Below, piece by piece: positions 1 to 10,549 of a DNA stretch of 64,000 bases. The DNA is taken from the NCBI RefSeq assembly GCF_004337705.1, contig NZ_SKBU01000006.1, positions 62,001 through 126,000 of the forward strand, written 5' to 3'. The position numbers were made by a program, and so were the translations under genes. The stretch's first letter is position 1; the number at the start of each line of letters is the position of its first letter. Below the pieces are notes generated by a model. That model did no database searches and was not told the DNA's origin. It saw only the letters and a list, made by a program, of their open reading frames with translations. This DNA is from Rubrobacter taiwanensis. Its GTDB lineage: Bacteria > Actinomycetota > Rubrobacteria > Rubrobacterales > Rubrobacteraceae.

Positions 1-2
1 AC

Positions 3-173
3 ATAAGCGAGGCGCACGAGCGGGCGATCAAGAAGCGGGCCAGAGAGCTGGGCATCTCCGAAGCGGAGCTGGCGCGGCGGCTTCTGGACAGGCTGCTCTT
101 GGAGGGAGACGACGGCGACGTGCTGGCTTTGGGGCGGGCGGAGGCGGCTTTGGGCTTGTTTGAGGAAGCTTAA
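3..173 (+). CDS. Partial ribbon-helix-helix-like antitoxin (C-terminal part)
   Basis: The window opens inside a reading frame that ends at TAA 171-173, giving about 56 residues. It begins ISEAHERAIKKRARELGISE and continues with an amphipathic, Leu/Arg-rich helical stretch and an acidic tail. This pattern (IS-x-AHE-xAIK-xRA-x-ELGISEAEL) is typical of CopG/ribbon-helix-helix antitoxins, which bind their own promoter and neutralise a PIN-domain toxin. The start lies upstream of the window. Immediately downstream is a damaged VapC-like toxin fragment, the expected partner. The antitoxin end appears intact although the toxin is not. The family call comes from the helical pattern and the neighbour, since the DNA-binding strand is missing from view. 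Confidence 0.6.
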   Translation: MSEAHERAIKKRARELGISEAELARRLLDRLLLEGDDGDVLALGRAEAALGLFEEA

Positions 174-175
174 GC

Positions 176-475
176 CGCCGCTGGCTCCGGCGCGCATAGC
201 GTGGGAGGTGGAGCGGCTCTCTCTGGCATTTCCGGTGCTCTCGCTTACCGCCCCGGTTGGTGATGGAAGCGTTGCGGGGGGTCAGGGAGCACGCCTTCCC
301 CTGCTACGACGCGCAGGTGTGGGCGGCGGCGCGGTTGGGGCAGGTACCGGTAATTCTGGGCGAGGACTTCAACCCTGGGGCGGTCATTGAGGGCGTGCGC
401 TTCCTGGACCCCTTCGACCCGAGCTTGGATCTAGCCGCGCTGCAGGCCAGGGTCTGGCGGAATATCGGTGGCGGG
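176..475 (+). pseudogene. VapC-like PIN toxin remnant, frameshifted and N-terminally truncated
   Basis: The second half (from about 257) reads MEALRGVREHAFPCYDAQVW and then AAARLGQVPVILGEDFNPGA, ending in VIEGVRFLDPF. This is the C-terminal signature of PIN-domain RNases (YDAQ-W, SEDF-x-G, GVRF-x-NPF). The preceding homologous stretch (about 205-250, ERLSLAFPVLSLTAPV) lies in another frame, so a one-base shift sits near 245-255. The N-terminal half with the first catalytic Asp is absent: the fragment starts right behind the antitoxin stop. No stop codon follows the normal family end, and the frame runs into the antisense of the next gene. It is therefore a dead toxin. Confidence 0.6.
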
Positions 476-495
476 CGAGCGGGGCTTTACATGCG

Positions 496-1254
496 TCAGG
501 GCCGGATCAGGCACTCTTCTCCTACCTTTCGGGCCTGCTCAAGCGTGCGTTCGCCCACCTTCGCCGGGACGGCCCCGTACCGCTCCTGTGCCTCGGCCGC
601 AAATGCTTCTATAACATCGGTCACCTCTACCCTCGCTCCGGCCCGGCGCAGGCTGCCGACGCTCTCCGGCCGGAAGGGCAGGCTCATAGCCGCATACACG
701 CGCTCCAGCACGCGCGCCAGCTCCTTCTCGCCGGAGACGAGCACGATCCCGCCCACGCTCGTCGCCCGCCGGGTTATCCGCTGCGCGATCCCCACCAGCT
801 TCATCCCGCTCTCGTAGCTCCCGAACCGGATGCTGTGGTCACCGGGACAGAACTCCTCCCTTACCTCGCCCACCTCCGCGCCGGAGAAGCCGAGCCGCTT
901 GAAAGCGGCCAGCACGAAGTCCGACGCCTCGTCGTAGCGCTCGTCTATGCCCTGCTTCCCATCTTCTTCAGGCCGGATGATCGAGAAGCCGAAGGTGCCG
1001 GTGTCTGCCGCGATGGCTCCCCCGCCCGAGGCGCGCACCAGCACCGGGTACCCGAGCCCGTTCGCGGCCCGCACCGCACCCGCAAACCCCTCCCGGCGGG
1101 TGTCCCGGCGCGTCACCCCCACGTGCCGGGTCGAGGGAGTGATGGAGACCGCCGGCGGCCGCGCGCCGGAGGCTACCTGTTCGAACACGGTGCGGAAGTA
1201 GCCGTAGGCGGCGACCGGGCTCTCGAAGCGTCTGGCGACCAGCAACTCCATCAC
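496..1254 (-). CDS. Lipoate-protein ligase A / octanoyltransferase family protein
   Basis: A 252-residue BPL/LplA/LipB-fold protein that transfers a lipoyl or octanoyl group to the lysine of lipoyl domains in 2-oxoacid dehydrogenases or GcvH, in the cytoplasm. Visible motifs are LVRASGGGAIAADTGTFGFS (the family R-x-x-GG-x-A glycine loop), CPGDHSIRF, and KLVGIAQRITRRA, which carries the ligand-binding lysine. Its length fits single-domain LplA/LipM proteins. It follows a DUF2007-type gene on the same strand by 6 bp, so the two are probably co-transcribed. Sequence alone does not separate ligase from octanoyl- or amido-transferase. Confidence 0.8.
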   Translation of the reverse strand: MMELLVARRFESPVAAYGYFRTVFEQVASGARPPAVSITPSTRHVGVTRRDTRREGFAGAVRAANGLGYPVLVRASGGGAIAADTGTFGFSIIRPEEDGKQGIDERYDEASDFVLAAFKRLGFSGAEVGEVREEFCPGDHSIRFGSYESGMKLVGIAQRITRRATSVGGIVLVSGEKELARVLERVYAAMSLPFRPESVGSLRRAGARVEVTDVIEAFAAEAQERYGAVPAKVGERTLEQARKVGEECLIRP

Positions 1255-1260
1255 GTGCCG

Positions 1261-1494
1261 CTAGCTCCAGGAGCCCGGCCCCACGGTGTCCTCCACGATC
1301 TCGCGCGCCTCGGGCTCGGCCCAGGCAGGGACCAGGATCTCGCGCGGACCGGCGGCCAGAAACTCCGGCACGTCGAAGCCCTGGGAGCGCCGGATCAGGA
1401 CCGGGATGTGCTGCCCCTTCAGCAGACCCTCGATCATGAGCGCCAGGCTCTCGTTCGGCGCGCTGCCGACCTTCACCCAACGGTTATCGTCCAT
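1261..1494 (-). CDS. Small DUF2007-like putative signal-transducing protein
   Basis: A 77-residue protein starting MDDNRWVKVGSAPNESLALM. The order WVKV-x-SAPNE, EGLLKGQHIPVLIRRS, GFDVPEFLAAGPREILVP is characteristic of the DUF2007 family, a small alpha/beta fold often annotated as a putative signal-transducing protein because it resembles the PII fold. No enzymatic residues are recognised. It sits directly upstream (in transcription) of the lipoate ligase homologue with 6 bp between them. About 180 bp without any recognisable gene separate it from the molybdopterin oxidoreductase. Confidence 0.7.
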   Translation of the reverse strand: MDDNRWVKVGSAPNESLALMIEGLLKGQHIPVLIRRSQGFDVPEFLAAGPREILVPAWAEPEAREIVEDTVGPGSWS

Positions 1495-1674
1495 CGGGAT
1501 GAATATACCAGCTTCGGGAGAGAGTGGGTCCTAGCTCCACCGGCGCCCCGTCCTCCGGGCTGCCTGAGCCGCCTCCCCGCCGAAGCGCTCCGGATCCCGT
1601 TGGTCGGTCTCCTGCTGAGGTAGCGGAGGGCAGGGTACAGGCTACCCGCCCGGAGGAATAAGCAGCCGCAGCCC

Positions 1675-3228
1675 CTACCCTTCGACCGTAACGTTTACCG
1701 TATGGTAGCCGGTCGCTCCGGCGGGAGCGGGAGCGGAGCGTTCGGCGGTCTGGGTCTCTCCGGTGCCGTCCGTGGCGCGCACCTGGAGCGTGTGCTCGCC
1801 GGGTTCGGCCTCCCAGCGGTAGAGCCACTGGCGCCAGGTGTTCTCGCTCAGCTCGGCGGCGAGCTCGGCCTCGTCCCAGGTGTTGCCGCCGTCGGTGGAG
1901 ACCTCGACCCGCTCGATCCCGCGGGTGGGGGCCCAGGCCACGCCGCCGACGTCTACCGGACCGGCGGGCAGGGTATCGCCGCTCGTCAGGGTGTCTATGC
2001 GGGACTGAGTCTTTATGGGCCCCTCCTTGGCCCAGCCGCGCACGGTCCAGTACGCATCAAACTCCCGCCAGCCGGTGAGCTCTATCTCCGAGAGCCACTT
2101 GGTCGCCGAGACGTAGCCGTAGAGCCCCGGGACCACGAGCCGGGCCGGGTAGCCGTGCTCGATGGGGAGCGTCTCGCCGTTCATCCCGTAGGCGACGAGC
2201 GCCTCTCGGCCGTCCAGGGCGAGCCCGGTCCGGAAGCCCGCCGTCCAGCCGTCCACAGCCCGGCCGACGAGCTGGTCCGAAGCGCCGTCCAGCTCCCCGC
2301 GCCGCAGGCCGGCCTCCTCCAGGATGTCCGAGAGCAGGACCCCGGTCCAGCGGCCGTTGGAGACCAGACCGCCCCCGACCTCGTTGGAGACGCAGGCTAT
2401 AGTAATGTCCACCTCCCGCGCGGGCAGCGAGAGCAGGTCCCGGTAGGTCAGCGCGAACGGGTTGCGGACCGCCCCCGAGATCTTCAGCTGCCACTCCTCG
2501 GCGTTCACGCGGGGCGCGTAGATCGCGGTATCTATCAGGTAGAAGTCCTCCTTCGGCGTGATGAGCGGCGGCATACCCTCCACGGCGAACGAGGCTCCGG
2601 CGGGCGGCGGGGGCAGCTTCTTAACCCCGGCCGGGGAGACGGGCAGCTTCGCGCTCACCGCCGTGGCCGCCCGCCGGTCGGAGAGCATGCGCCCCGCGGC
2701 GGCCCCCGAGAGCCCGAGCAGCGCCGCCCCGCCAGCCAGCGCGAGGAAGCGCCGCCGGTTCATCGCCGCAGCCCGCCGGTACTCCGGGACGGCGTCTCCT
2801 TCGGCGGGTCCGCGCAGCATCAGGCGCACCACTCCGGCGCCCGCCGCAAGCGCGACGAGCCCGGTAGAGATAACGGCCGGGGGGCTTGCGCCCGGTTCGA
2901 AGAGCGCGGCAGCGATCCCGGCCGCCACCAGCGCCCCCGCTCCGGCGAGCGCGGCCCCGGGCCGCCGCCGGGAGAGCTCCCCAATCCGGGCGCAGATAAA
3001 CAGAGCGGCGAGCACGACGATCGAGACCAGAAGCGGCGTCGCGGAAGACCCCAGAACCCCGATAATCGCGGTGGCTATGCCGCCCGGGGCGAGCTCGACC
3101 GCGCGCTGCGAGACGGCGAGCGCGAACGAGGGTACAGCCTCGCTCAGCCCGCGCGCCAGCTCCGTTATGCCGAGCGCCACCCCGGCGCCGGCGGCACCGG
3201 CGATAGTCTCCCGCCGTCTGAGGTCCAT
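1675..3228 (-). CDS. Membrane-anchored molybdopterin-dependent (sulfite oxidase family) oxidoreductase
   Basis: A 517-residue protein. ATG 3228 was chosen over an upstream extension because AAGGGCGG lies just before it and MDLRRRETIAGAA is a natural N-terminus. Several hydrophobic helices occupy about residues 1-150. Then comes a twin-arginine-like segment (NRRRFLALAGG) and the sulfite-oxidase-type molybdopterin domain: PKEDFYLIDTAIY, and TIACVSNEVGG, whose Cys (about residue 278) is the Mo ligand. EHGYPARLVVPGLYGY and a C-terminal Ig-like Mo-co dimerisation domain follow. It should act at the outer membrane face; the substrate (sulfite, S- or N-oxides) is not determined. The fused multi-helix N-terminus is typical of actinobacterial members. 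Confidence 0.88.
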   Translation of the reverse strand: MDLRRRETIAGAAGAGVALGITELARGLSEAVPSFALAVSQRAVELAPGGIATAIIGVLGSSATPLLVSIVVLAALFICARIGELSRRRPGAALAGAGALVAAGIAAALFEPGASPPAVISTGLVALAAGAGVVRLMLRGPAEGDAVPEYRRAAAMNRRRFLALAGGAALLGLSGAAAGRMLSDRRAATAVSAKLPVSPAGVKKLPPPPAGASFAVEGMPPLITPKEDFYLIDTAIYAPRVNAEEWQLKISGAVRNPFALTYRDLLSLPAREVDITIACVSNEVGGGLVSNGRWTGVLLSDILEEAGLRRGELDGASDQLVGRAVDGWTAGFRTGLALDGREALVAYGMNGETLPIEHGYPARLVVPGLYGYVSATKWLSEIELTGWREFDAYWTVRGWAKEGPIKTQSRIDTLTSGDTLPAGPVDVGGVAWAPTRGIERVEVSTDGGNTWDEAELAAELSENTWRQWLYRWEAEPGEHTLQVRATDGTGETQTAERSAPAPAGATGYHTVNVTVEG

Positions 3229-3289
3229 AGGACCGCCCTTCGGAGGATACTGCCACCTTACAAGTATACGGCTCCGGGAGCCCGGCGGT

Positions 3290-5338
<2,049 letters not shown>

Positions 5339-5388
5339 GATTTCCTTTCGGGTAGCCGCCCTCCCCCGATTCTACCTCAGAGCGGCGG

Positions 5389-5700
5389 CTACTCCTCTGT
5401 GCGGTAGTCCCGCGACCACTGCCGCTTCATGCCGCCGCTCGCAGCCCCGCCGGCCTCTTTGTCTCCCGCAGCGGCGTCCGAACCCAGCCGGCCCACAAGC
5501 AGCTCCTTGGCCCGCTCCGAGCGCCGCCGGTTCTCCTCCTGCACCGCCCGGAAGAACTCCGCGGCCTCCCGGTCTTCCTCGCGCTCGGCGTCCCGGATGT
5601 ACTGCTCGCAGGTCTCCGCCTCCTGCAGGGCGTGGTAGAGCACGCTCACCAGATTGTAGTGCCTGTCACGGGTACCCGTGATGCGCGCCTCGTCTGCCAC
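5389..5700 (-). CDS. Small conserved helical protein of unknown function
   Basis: The best start is GTG 5700, preceded by CAGGGGGT at normal spacing; it gives 103 residues beginning M-A-D-E-A-R-I-T-G. A longer version starting at 5805 would add a low-complexity tail and has no comparable ribosome-binding site. The core (DRHYNLVSVLYHALQEAETC, then RDAEREEDREAAEFFRAVQE) looks like a helical hairpin reminiscent of ferritin-like or rubrerythrin-like proteins, but I see no complete metal-binding E-x-x-H set. The C-terminus is Gly/Ala- and charge-rich. It is divergently arranged with the nuclease gene at 5832. No function can be assigned. Confidence 0.65.
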   Translation of the reverse strand: MADEARITGTRDRHYNLVSVLYHALQEAETCEQYIRDAEREEDREAAEFFRAVQEENRRRSERAKELLVGRLGSDAAAGDKEAGGAASGGMKRQWSRDYRTEE

Positions 5701-5831
5701 GGCGACCCCCTGTTCGGTTGCCTGCGTAACGGAGTCTTGCCACCCTTTGATACCCGCATCCGGACCCGAGCTAAACGGCTTCCCCGGTATAAGATGAGGC
5801 TGCATCGCGAGCGTCGCGGAGGTATCCCGCC

Positions 5832-6575
5832 GTGCGTTTCTCCAGAAGAAGGCGCGTTACGAGACACCCGGTCTGGCTGACCGCGCCGCTGGCCCTGGTG
5901 GTCGGTGTCGCGTTCCTGAGCTTCGCGCTCGCCTTCCCCCGGACCGCCTTCCTGCTCTCCCTGGCCGCTCTGGCGGCGCTCCTCGCGTCGCGCGGCCGGC
6001 GGGGGCTGCGGGGACTCCTCCGGTGGCGGGGTTCGGAGCCCGTGTACGCGGCGCTGGTCTGCGCGCTGCTCTCCGGCGGCGCTCTGGCGGGGCAACAGTT
6101 CATATCCGGGGGGCACGAAGGGACGGTCACGGTGACCCGGGTCGTGGACGGTGACACGATAGAGGTGGCGCCTCCCGTAGACGGCATCCGGACCGTGCGC
6201 CTGATCGGGGTGGACGCGCCGGAGACGGACCACCCCCGGTGCGGCGAGCAGCCCTACGGGCGGGAGGCCGCAAACTTCGCCGCCGGGCGGCTCGAAGGCG
6301 AGCGGGTAGAGCTGGAGTTCGACGTGGAGCGCGTGGACCGCTACGGGCGGCTGCTGGCCTACGTCCGGACGGAGGACGGGGAGCTGTTCAACGAAACGCT
6401 GGTGCGCGAGGGCTACGCGCAGGTCGCCACCTTCCCGCCCAACGTCCGCTACGAGAGCCTCTTCCTCATGCACCAGCGGGAGGCCCGCGGCGCGGAGCGC
6501 GGCCTCTGGGGCCTCTCCGAGGAGGAGCTGGCGCTCCAGACCGACCGCGGCAACGGCATCGGCGGGGAGTGCTGA
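5832..6575 (+). CDS. Membrane-anchored thermonuclease (SNase-like, TNase family)
   Basis: A 247-residue protein. The GTG start is supported by GGAGGT 8 nt upstream. Two hydrophobic helices (about residues 16-52) and a third near 70-88 precede an extracytoplasmic SNase domain (about 97-230). Catalytic residues of the staphylococcal nuclease family are visible: D107 and D109 in VVDGDT, R123 in VRLIGVDAPE, E131, and R173 in DRYGRLLAYV. It should be a Ca-dependent phosphodiesterase acting on extracellular DNA or RNA, tethered to the membrane. The multi-helix N-terminus is longer than in secreted homologues. It converges with the enolase-superfamily gene about 20 bp downstream. Confidence 0.88.
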   Translation: MRFSRRRRVTRHPVWLTAPLALVVGVAFLSFALAFPRTAFLLSLAALAALLASRGRRGLRGLLRWRGSEPVYAALVCALLSGGALAGQQFISGGHEGTVTVTRVVDGDTIEVAPPVDGIRTVRLIGVDAPETDHPRCGEQPYGREAANFAAGRLEGERVELEFDVERVDRYGRLLAYVRTEDGELFNETLVREGYAQVATFPPNVRYESLFLMHQREARGAERGLWGLSEEELALQTDRGNGIGGEC

Positions 6576-6594
6576 AGCGCCGCCGGGCGGCGCC

Positions 6595-7674
6595 CTACCC
6601 CCGGTAGGGTTTTAGCGCCCGCTCGTCGAACCTCATCCCCGTGCCCGGCGTCTCCGCCGGGCGCACGTGCCCGTTTACGACCCGCTGCGGCTCCTCAAGA
6701 TACGCATCCAGCGCGAAGGCGTGTTTCTCCAGGTAGACGGGGTTCTCCGAGGCGCAGAGCAGGTGAGCGCTCAGCTCGTCGGTATAGTGGCTGCTGGTCG
6801 CAAGCCCGGCTTTATCGGCTAGCCGGAGCGCTTCGAGCGAAGCGGTTATCCCGCCGTTGGTAATGGGGTCTATCTGCACCACCCCAACGGCCCCCTCCTC
6901 CACGTAGCGCCTGAACTCATGCGGGGAGTGCAGGCTCTCTCCGGCGGCTATCGGGACGTCCAGCTCGCGGACCAGCCGGGCGTATCCGGACACGTCCTCG
7001 GGGATGGTCGGCTCCTCGTACCAGTAGAGGTTGTACTGCTCCAGCCGCCGACCGCGCTCCAGCGCCTCTTTGGCGCTCCAGGCCATGTTGGCGTCTACCA
7101 TCAGGTCGGTATCGTCGCCGATGAGCTTGCGGACGGCTTTGATGCGCGCTTCGTCTTCTTTGGGATCTTCGCGCCCCACCTTCACCTTCACTCCAGGAAA
7201 CCCCCGCTCCAAAAAGCCCTCCGTCTGCGCGAGCAGCTCGTCGAGGGATTTCGGCAGGTCCACGCCCGAACCGTAGGCCGGGATCTCGCGCGACTCCGCG
7301 CCAAACAGCGCGTACAGCGGCTTCTCCTCGCGCAGCCCGTAAAGATCCCACAGAGCGACATCCACAGCGGCGGCGGCGAAGGAGGCGAGCCCGCCACGCC
7401 CCACATACAGCAGGCGTTGCCACATCAGGTCCCAGAGTCCCCGGATATCCGTGGCGTCCCGTCCCAGAAGCAGCGGCACCAGGTCGTAGTCGACCAGAGC
7501 CTTAATCGCCCGCCCGCCGCGGCCTATGGTGTAGGCGTAACCGTGACCGGTCAGTCCCCCGGCGTGGAGCTTCAGCGTGATCAGCTCTTCTGAGTCTATG
7601 GCACCGTGGCCCGCATCTCCCATCGTCTCCAGCGGCAGGCGGTAGTAGGCGGTCTCTATGTGCTCGATCTCCAT
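6595..7674 (-). CDS. Mandelate racemase / muconate-lactonizing family enzyme (enolase superfamily)
   Basis: A 359-residue enolase-superfamily enzyme. ATG 7674 was chosen because GGAAGGGGG precedes it and MEIEHIETAYYRLPL is a typical N-terminus; the upstream extension is not family-like. Catalytic residues are visible: the K-x-K pair at K163/K165 (GVKVKVG), metal ligands D194 (MVDANMAW), E220 (WYEEP) and E246 (AAGES), and H297 in SSHYTDEL. The reaction would be proton abstraction alpha to a carboxylate (racemisation, epimerisation or acid-sugar dehydration). The specific substrate cannot be read from the sequence. It stands alone, with no sugar-catabolic neighbour on its own strand. Confidence 0.83.
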   Translation of the reverse strand: MEIEHIETAYYRLPLETMGDAGHGAIDSEELITLKLHAGGLTGHGYAYTIGRGGRAIKALVDYDLVPLLLGRDATDIRGLWDLMWQRLLYVGRGGLASFAAAAVDVALWDLYGLREEKPLYALFGAESREIPAYGSGVDLPKSLDELLAQTEGFLERGFPGVKVKVGREDPKEDEARIKAVRKLIGDDTDLMVDANMAWSAKEALERGRRLEQYNLYWYEEPTIPEDVSGYARLVRELDVPIAAGESLHSPHEFRRYVEEGAVGVVQIDPITNGGITASLEALRLADKAGLATSSHYTDELSAHLLCASENPVYLEKHAFALDAYLEEPQRVVNGHVRPAETPGTGMRFDERALKPYRG

Positions 7675-8269
7675 CCATCCCCCTTCCATCTTCCTCCGGG
7701 CAGACATCCTCCACCGGACAATCTCCGCATCCCCACAGCGCCTGAGCATCTCGATCAGCTCCGTGATGAGCCGCGCGCGCCCGCCGGCCACTGAAGGCGG
7801 CTGGAGATAAGGCTGCCCCTTGCGGTCCCGCGGTTACAGAACACCCATCCGTGCGTATTGGGGACTCCGTGAACGAGCAGGTCCCGGTGGGGAGGATGGG
7901 AGGGTACCGGAACCTGCCCAAGACATGGAACGTTGTAAGCATAGCCGGGCTGTCAGGGCGGCACATCCCCCATATGGCCTATCTTTCCGACTCTCACGGC
8001 GCTTCGCACCTTTCCAGACGGCAGAGCGCCAGACGGTTCTCAGCGCCTCCGGAACCTGCGCCAGAGGCGCACCAGCGCCCGGAAAAGGAGTAGTCTGAAC
8101 AGCCATCTTATCAGCGCTCCCACCAGATTAACCTCCTCGCAAAAGCCCGGCGGGACTCATGATACCGGAAGCGTGAGAGGCTCGCCTCTGGCGAGCCGCG
8201 CACTCCCCTAGCCTCTGTCCTCAGAGAGTGCTACTTCAACTGTGCCGATCTCCGGAATGGTAGGTTTAC
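7675..8269. other. Gene-free stretch upstream of the enolase-superfamily gene
   Basis: About 600 bp with no frame I can support on either strand. The short open frames here have no recognisable family and no convincing ribosome-binding site. It should contain the promoter of the enzyme at 7674. The only clear structure is the perfect hairpin at 8179-8197. The right boundary is the start of the insertion-sequence graveyard, so part of the stretch may be transposon-derived sequence too decayed to recognise. Confidence 0.5.
8179..8197. repeat. Perfect 8-bp stem hairpin
   Basis: GGCTCGCC-TCT-GGCGAGCC forms an 8-bp perfect stem with a 3-nt loop. No T-run follows on either strand, so it is a weak candidate for an intrinsic terminator. 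It lies about 75 bp beyond the end of the IS3-like transposase fragment and could be a relic of an element end or a transcript-stabilising structure. Confidence 0.45.
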
Positions 8270-8785
8270 CTACCAACGGGCGCACAGTTCTCGCTTACGC
8301 ACCGCTGCCTCCTCCGGTATAGCCTGCTCATACTCATGCGGTCTCAGCCAACCAAGCGAGGAGTGCCGGCGCACCCGGTTGTAGAAGAGCTCTAAGAACT
8401 CGAAGACCGACGCCCTGGCCGGCTGGCGGGCAGGGTAGCGCCTTACCCCAATCTCACTCTTTAGAGTGGACGCGAAGCTCTCCGAGATGGCGTTGTCTAG
8501 GGACGATCCTACCCTGCTCATCGAAGGCATGATCCCGGCCCCTTCAAACTTCCCTGATCCGCTCGGCGAGGGTGTCGTTCTCCCTCTTGGAGGACGATTC
8601 CTCTCGTTCGTCGGTGGTGAGCCCTTGGCGTTCTCCGTGACTATATCTCCGCTTGTTTCACTCAGCTCCTGAGAGCGTTATCCGAGACGCCCGAGTTCTT
8701 TGGCGATCCGGGAGGTGGGTTTGTCCGGAGTGGAGCGCATGAGGCGAACGGCCTCCGCTTTGAACTCCGGTGTATAGCGCTGTAA
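8270..8785 (-). mobile_element. IS3-family remnant (OrfA fragment fused by deletion to OrfB C-terminus)
   Basis: On the minus strand from about 8785, an OrfA-like piece reads YTPEFKAEAVRLMRSTPDKP and then TSRIAKELG. An extra G shifts the frame before VSDNALRS (near 8690). A TGA follows where Trp is expected, and then a leucine-zipper-like stretch containing QGLTTDEREE and RENDTLAERIREV in another frame. It runs directly into the extreme C-terminus of an IS3 OrfB integrase: SMSRVGSSLDNAISESFAST (the D-N-A-x-x-E-S-F block) and FYNRVRRHSSLGWLRPHEYE, ending at 8270. Most of OrfB, including the first two DDE residues, is deleted. No terminal repeats were recognised. Dead element. Confidence 0.82.
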
Positions 8786-9147
8786 TCGGCCAGCCGCTGC
8801 AGAATCCACACCGAGAACGGCAAACCCAGGCTACGGGAACGGCGACGAACCGCGTGGATCAACTGCTCCAGGTATCTCTCCGTCGCCTTGTGCGGGGCGT
8901 CCGGTTGCGGTTGGTCGTGCAGACCCTCCACCCCCTCGGCCAGGTAGCGCTTGAGCCAGCGCCCCACCGTCTCCTCGTTGGCACGAACGATTTCCGCGAT
9001 CTCCGCCGCGCTCAGGCGTCGCTCGGCGGCGAGCAAGATCATCTAGGCGCGCGTCCTCAGCCCCCTCACGTCGCGGGTCGTGCGGCACAGCTTCTCCAAA
9101 GCGTCGAGTTCCTCCGGCGTCAGAGGCGGGATACGAATGGGTCTCAT
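8785..9147 (-). mobile_element. IS630-like transposase N-terminal remnant with nonsense mutation
   Basis: ATG 9147, preceded by GGGGGAG, begins MRPIRIPPLTPEELDALEKL, a typical IS630-group start. TAG at 9045-9043 interrupts it where family members have a glutamine (R-T-R-A-Q-M-I-L-L), so a single C-to-T change killed the frame. Reading on gives MILLAAERRLSAAEIAEIVR and ETVGRWLKRYLAEGVEG (paired helix-turn-helix), then LGLPFSVWILQRLADY. Homology stops at about 8785, exactly where the IS3-like OrfA sequence takes over. The catalytic DDE domain is missing. The junction suggests that one element inserted into or recombined with the other. Confidence 0.82.
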
Positions 9148-9184
9148 GAAAACTCCCCCGGAATTAATCTGTTTGTACTTAGCT

Positions 9185-10549
9185 CTATATGAGACCAAAC
9201 AACCACAAGATGAACACGGCCACCATAGAGAAAACACCGCCCACCAGGGTGCCTCCTCCGTAAGAGATAAGAGCGGATCGGAGAGGCATCCGCGAGAGCG
9301 AGGTGCAAACCCAGAAGTAGCTGGAATTCATGTACTTGATGATCACAGACCCCGCCGCCGCGGCCAGTACTACAGCCTCCGGGCTGAGTCCCGTCTGCGC
9401 CATCAACGGTGCGGAGAGTGAGGCTCCGGCTATTACGCCGACCGTAGTGGAGCCGGTGATCATGTTCCCAATGATCCCCAAGACGAAGGGCAGAAAGATG
9501 ACCGGCACGCCTGAGGCGGCCACCGCCTGAGCGATCTGGTCAACGGTTGGAGTAGCTTGTAGTATCTCGCTCAGAGATCCCCCAAGTCCCGTCACCACTA
9601 TGATCATGGCCGAAACTCTCAATGCCTCCTCCACCCAGTTCGAGGTTCGCTCCTCGCGATGCTCCTCTGCCCGAGCGTTCCTGTAAGCCAGCAGAACCCC
9701 GATACCCAACGCTACCACCGGCCAGCCTAAATAAGTCATCACGGAGTTCACGAAGTGTTCTTCTGGCAGGCTCAGAGAAGCAACACTCTGTCCCGCAATG
9801 AGCAGCAAGGGGATCAATATGGGAGCGTAAGCCCAGACCGTAGAAGGCATCTTGGCCCGACTTTCCTCATCAGCTTCGAGAAGAGACTGCCCAATGAACT
9901 CCTCCGACGGCGGAGATTCAACAAAAGGCCCAACAACCCTGGCGTAAACGTAACTTGCCAGCGCCCCGATGAAGGTCGCAATCGTGCCAAAAAGGATTAC
10001 CCGACCGATGTCGGCGCCTACTACAGCTATAGCCGCGAGCGGTCCGGGTGTGGGAGGTACCATAGCGTGTGTGAGCTGCATGCTAACGACCAACCCCGTA
10101 GCCATCACGCTCATATTCGTCCCGGCAGCAACAGCGGCCGAATGTACCAATGGATTGAGCACTACGTAGCCAACATCCGAGAAAATGGCCAGACCTATCA
10201 CAAATCCGGCCAGAGTAAGCGCAAGCGGCATCCTTCTCCGCCCCACGAAACTCACCATCGACATGGTTATGCGCTCGGCGCCGCCCGTGTGCTTGAGCGC
10301 CTCGGCTATCATGCATCCGAGCACGATGACGACAGCGATGCCGCCCACTGTATCGCCAAAACCAGTCTCAAAAGCATCTATAAAAACCTCGCGGTTGATA
10401 CCCGGCAACACCGCAAAAAGCACGATCGGCACCAGCAGCGCTAGGAAGACGTGCCACTTGAACTTCGTGATGAACAGAAAGAGCAGCGCTATTATCGCGA
10501 TGAATCCAGAAAGAGCAATCACAGGATTACTGGTTACCGCCTCGTCCAT
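9185..10549 (-). CDS. GntP-family permease (gluconate/organic-acid:H+ symporter type)
   Basis: A 454-residue protein with about 12 hydrophobic segments. GntP-family motifs are visible: GFGDTVGGIAVVIVLGCMIA, SDVGYVVLNPLVHSAA, and HAMVPPTPGPLAAIAVVGAD, the hallmark PPTPGP loop. It belongs to the inner-membrane gluconate permease family, whose members import gluconate, related sugar acids, glycerate or other hydroxy-acids. Its stop lies 38 bp from the IS630 relic. A GTATACAGAATAC palindrome sits 188 bp upstream of its start and matches the operator in front of the glyoxylate operon. A small hydroxy-acid such as glycolate or glycerate is therefore a reasonable inferred substrate. Confidence 0.88.
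   Translation of the reverse strand: MDEAVTSNPVIALSGFIAIIALLFLFITKFKWHVFLALLVPIVLFAVLPGINREVFIDAFETGFGDTVGGIAVVIVLGCMIAEALKHTGGAERITMSMVSFVGRRRMPLALTLAGFVIGLAIFSDVGYVVLNPLVHSAAVAAGTNMSVMATGLVVSMQLTHAMVPPTPGPLAAIAVVGADIGRVILFGTIATFIGALASYVYARVVGPFVESPPSEEFIGQSLLEADEESRAKMPSTVWAYAPILIPLLLIAGQSVASLSLPEEHFVNSVMTYLGWPVVALGIGVLLAYRNARAEEHREERTSNWVEEALRVSAMIIVVTGLGGSLSEILQATPTVDQIAQAVAASGVPVIFLPFVLGIIGNMITGSTTVGVIAGASLSAPLMAQTGLSPEAVVLAAAAGSVIIKYMNSSYFWVCTSLSRMPLRSALISYGGGTLVGGVFSMVAVFILWLFGLI

Noticed and set aside
8179-8197. Hairpin as an intrinsic terminator or an IS end
   Set aside because: No T-run on either strand and no second copy on the other side of the IS relics; left as an unassigned repeat.
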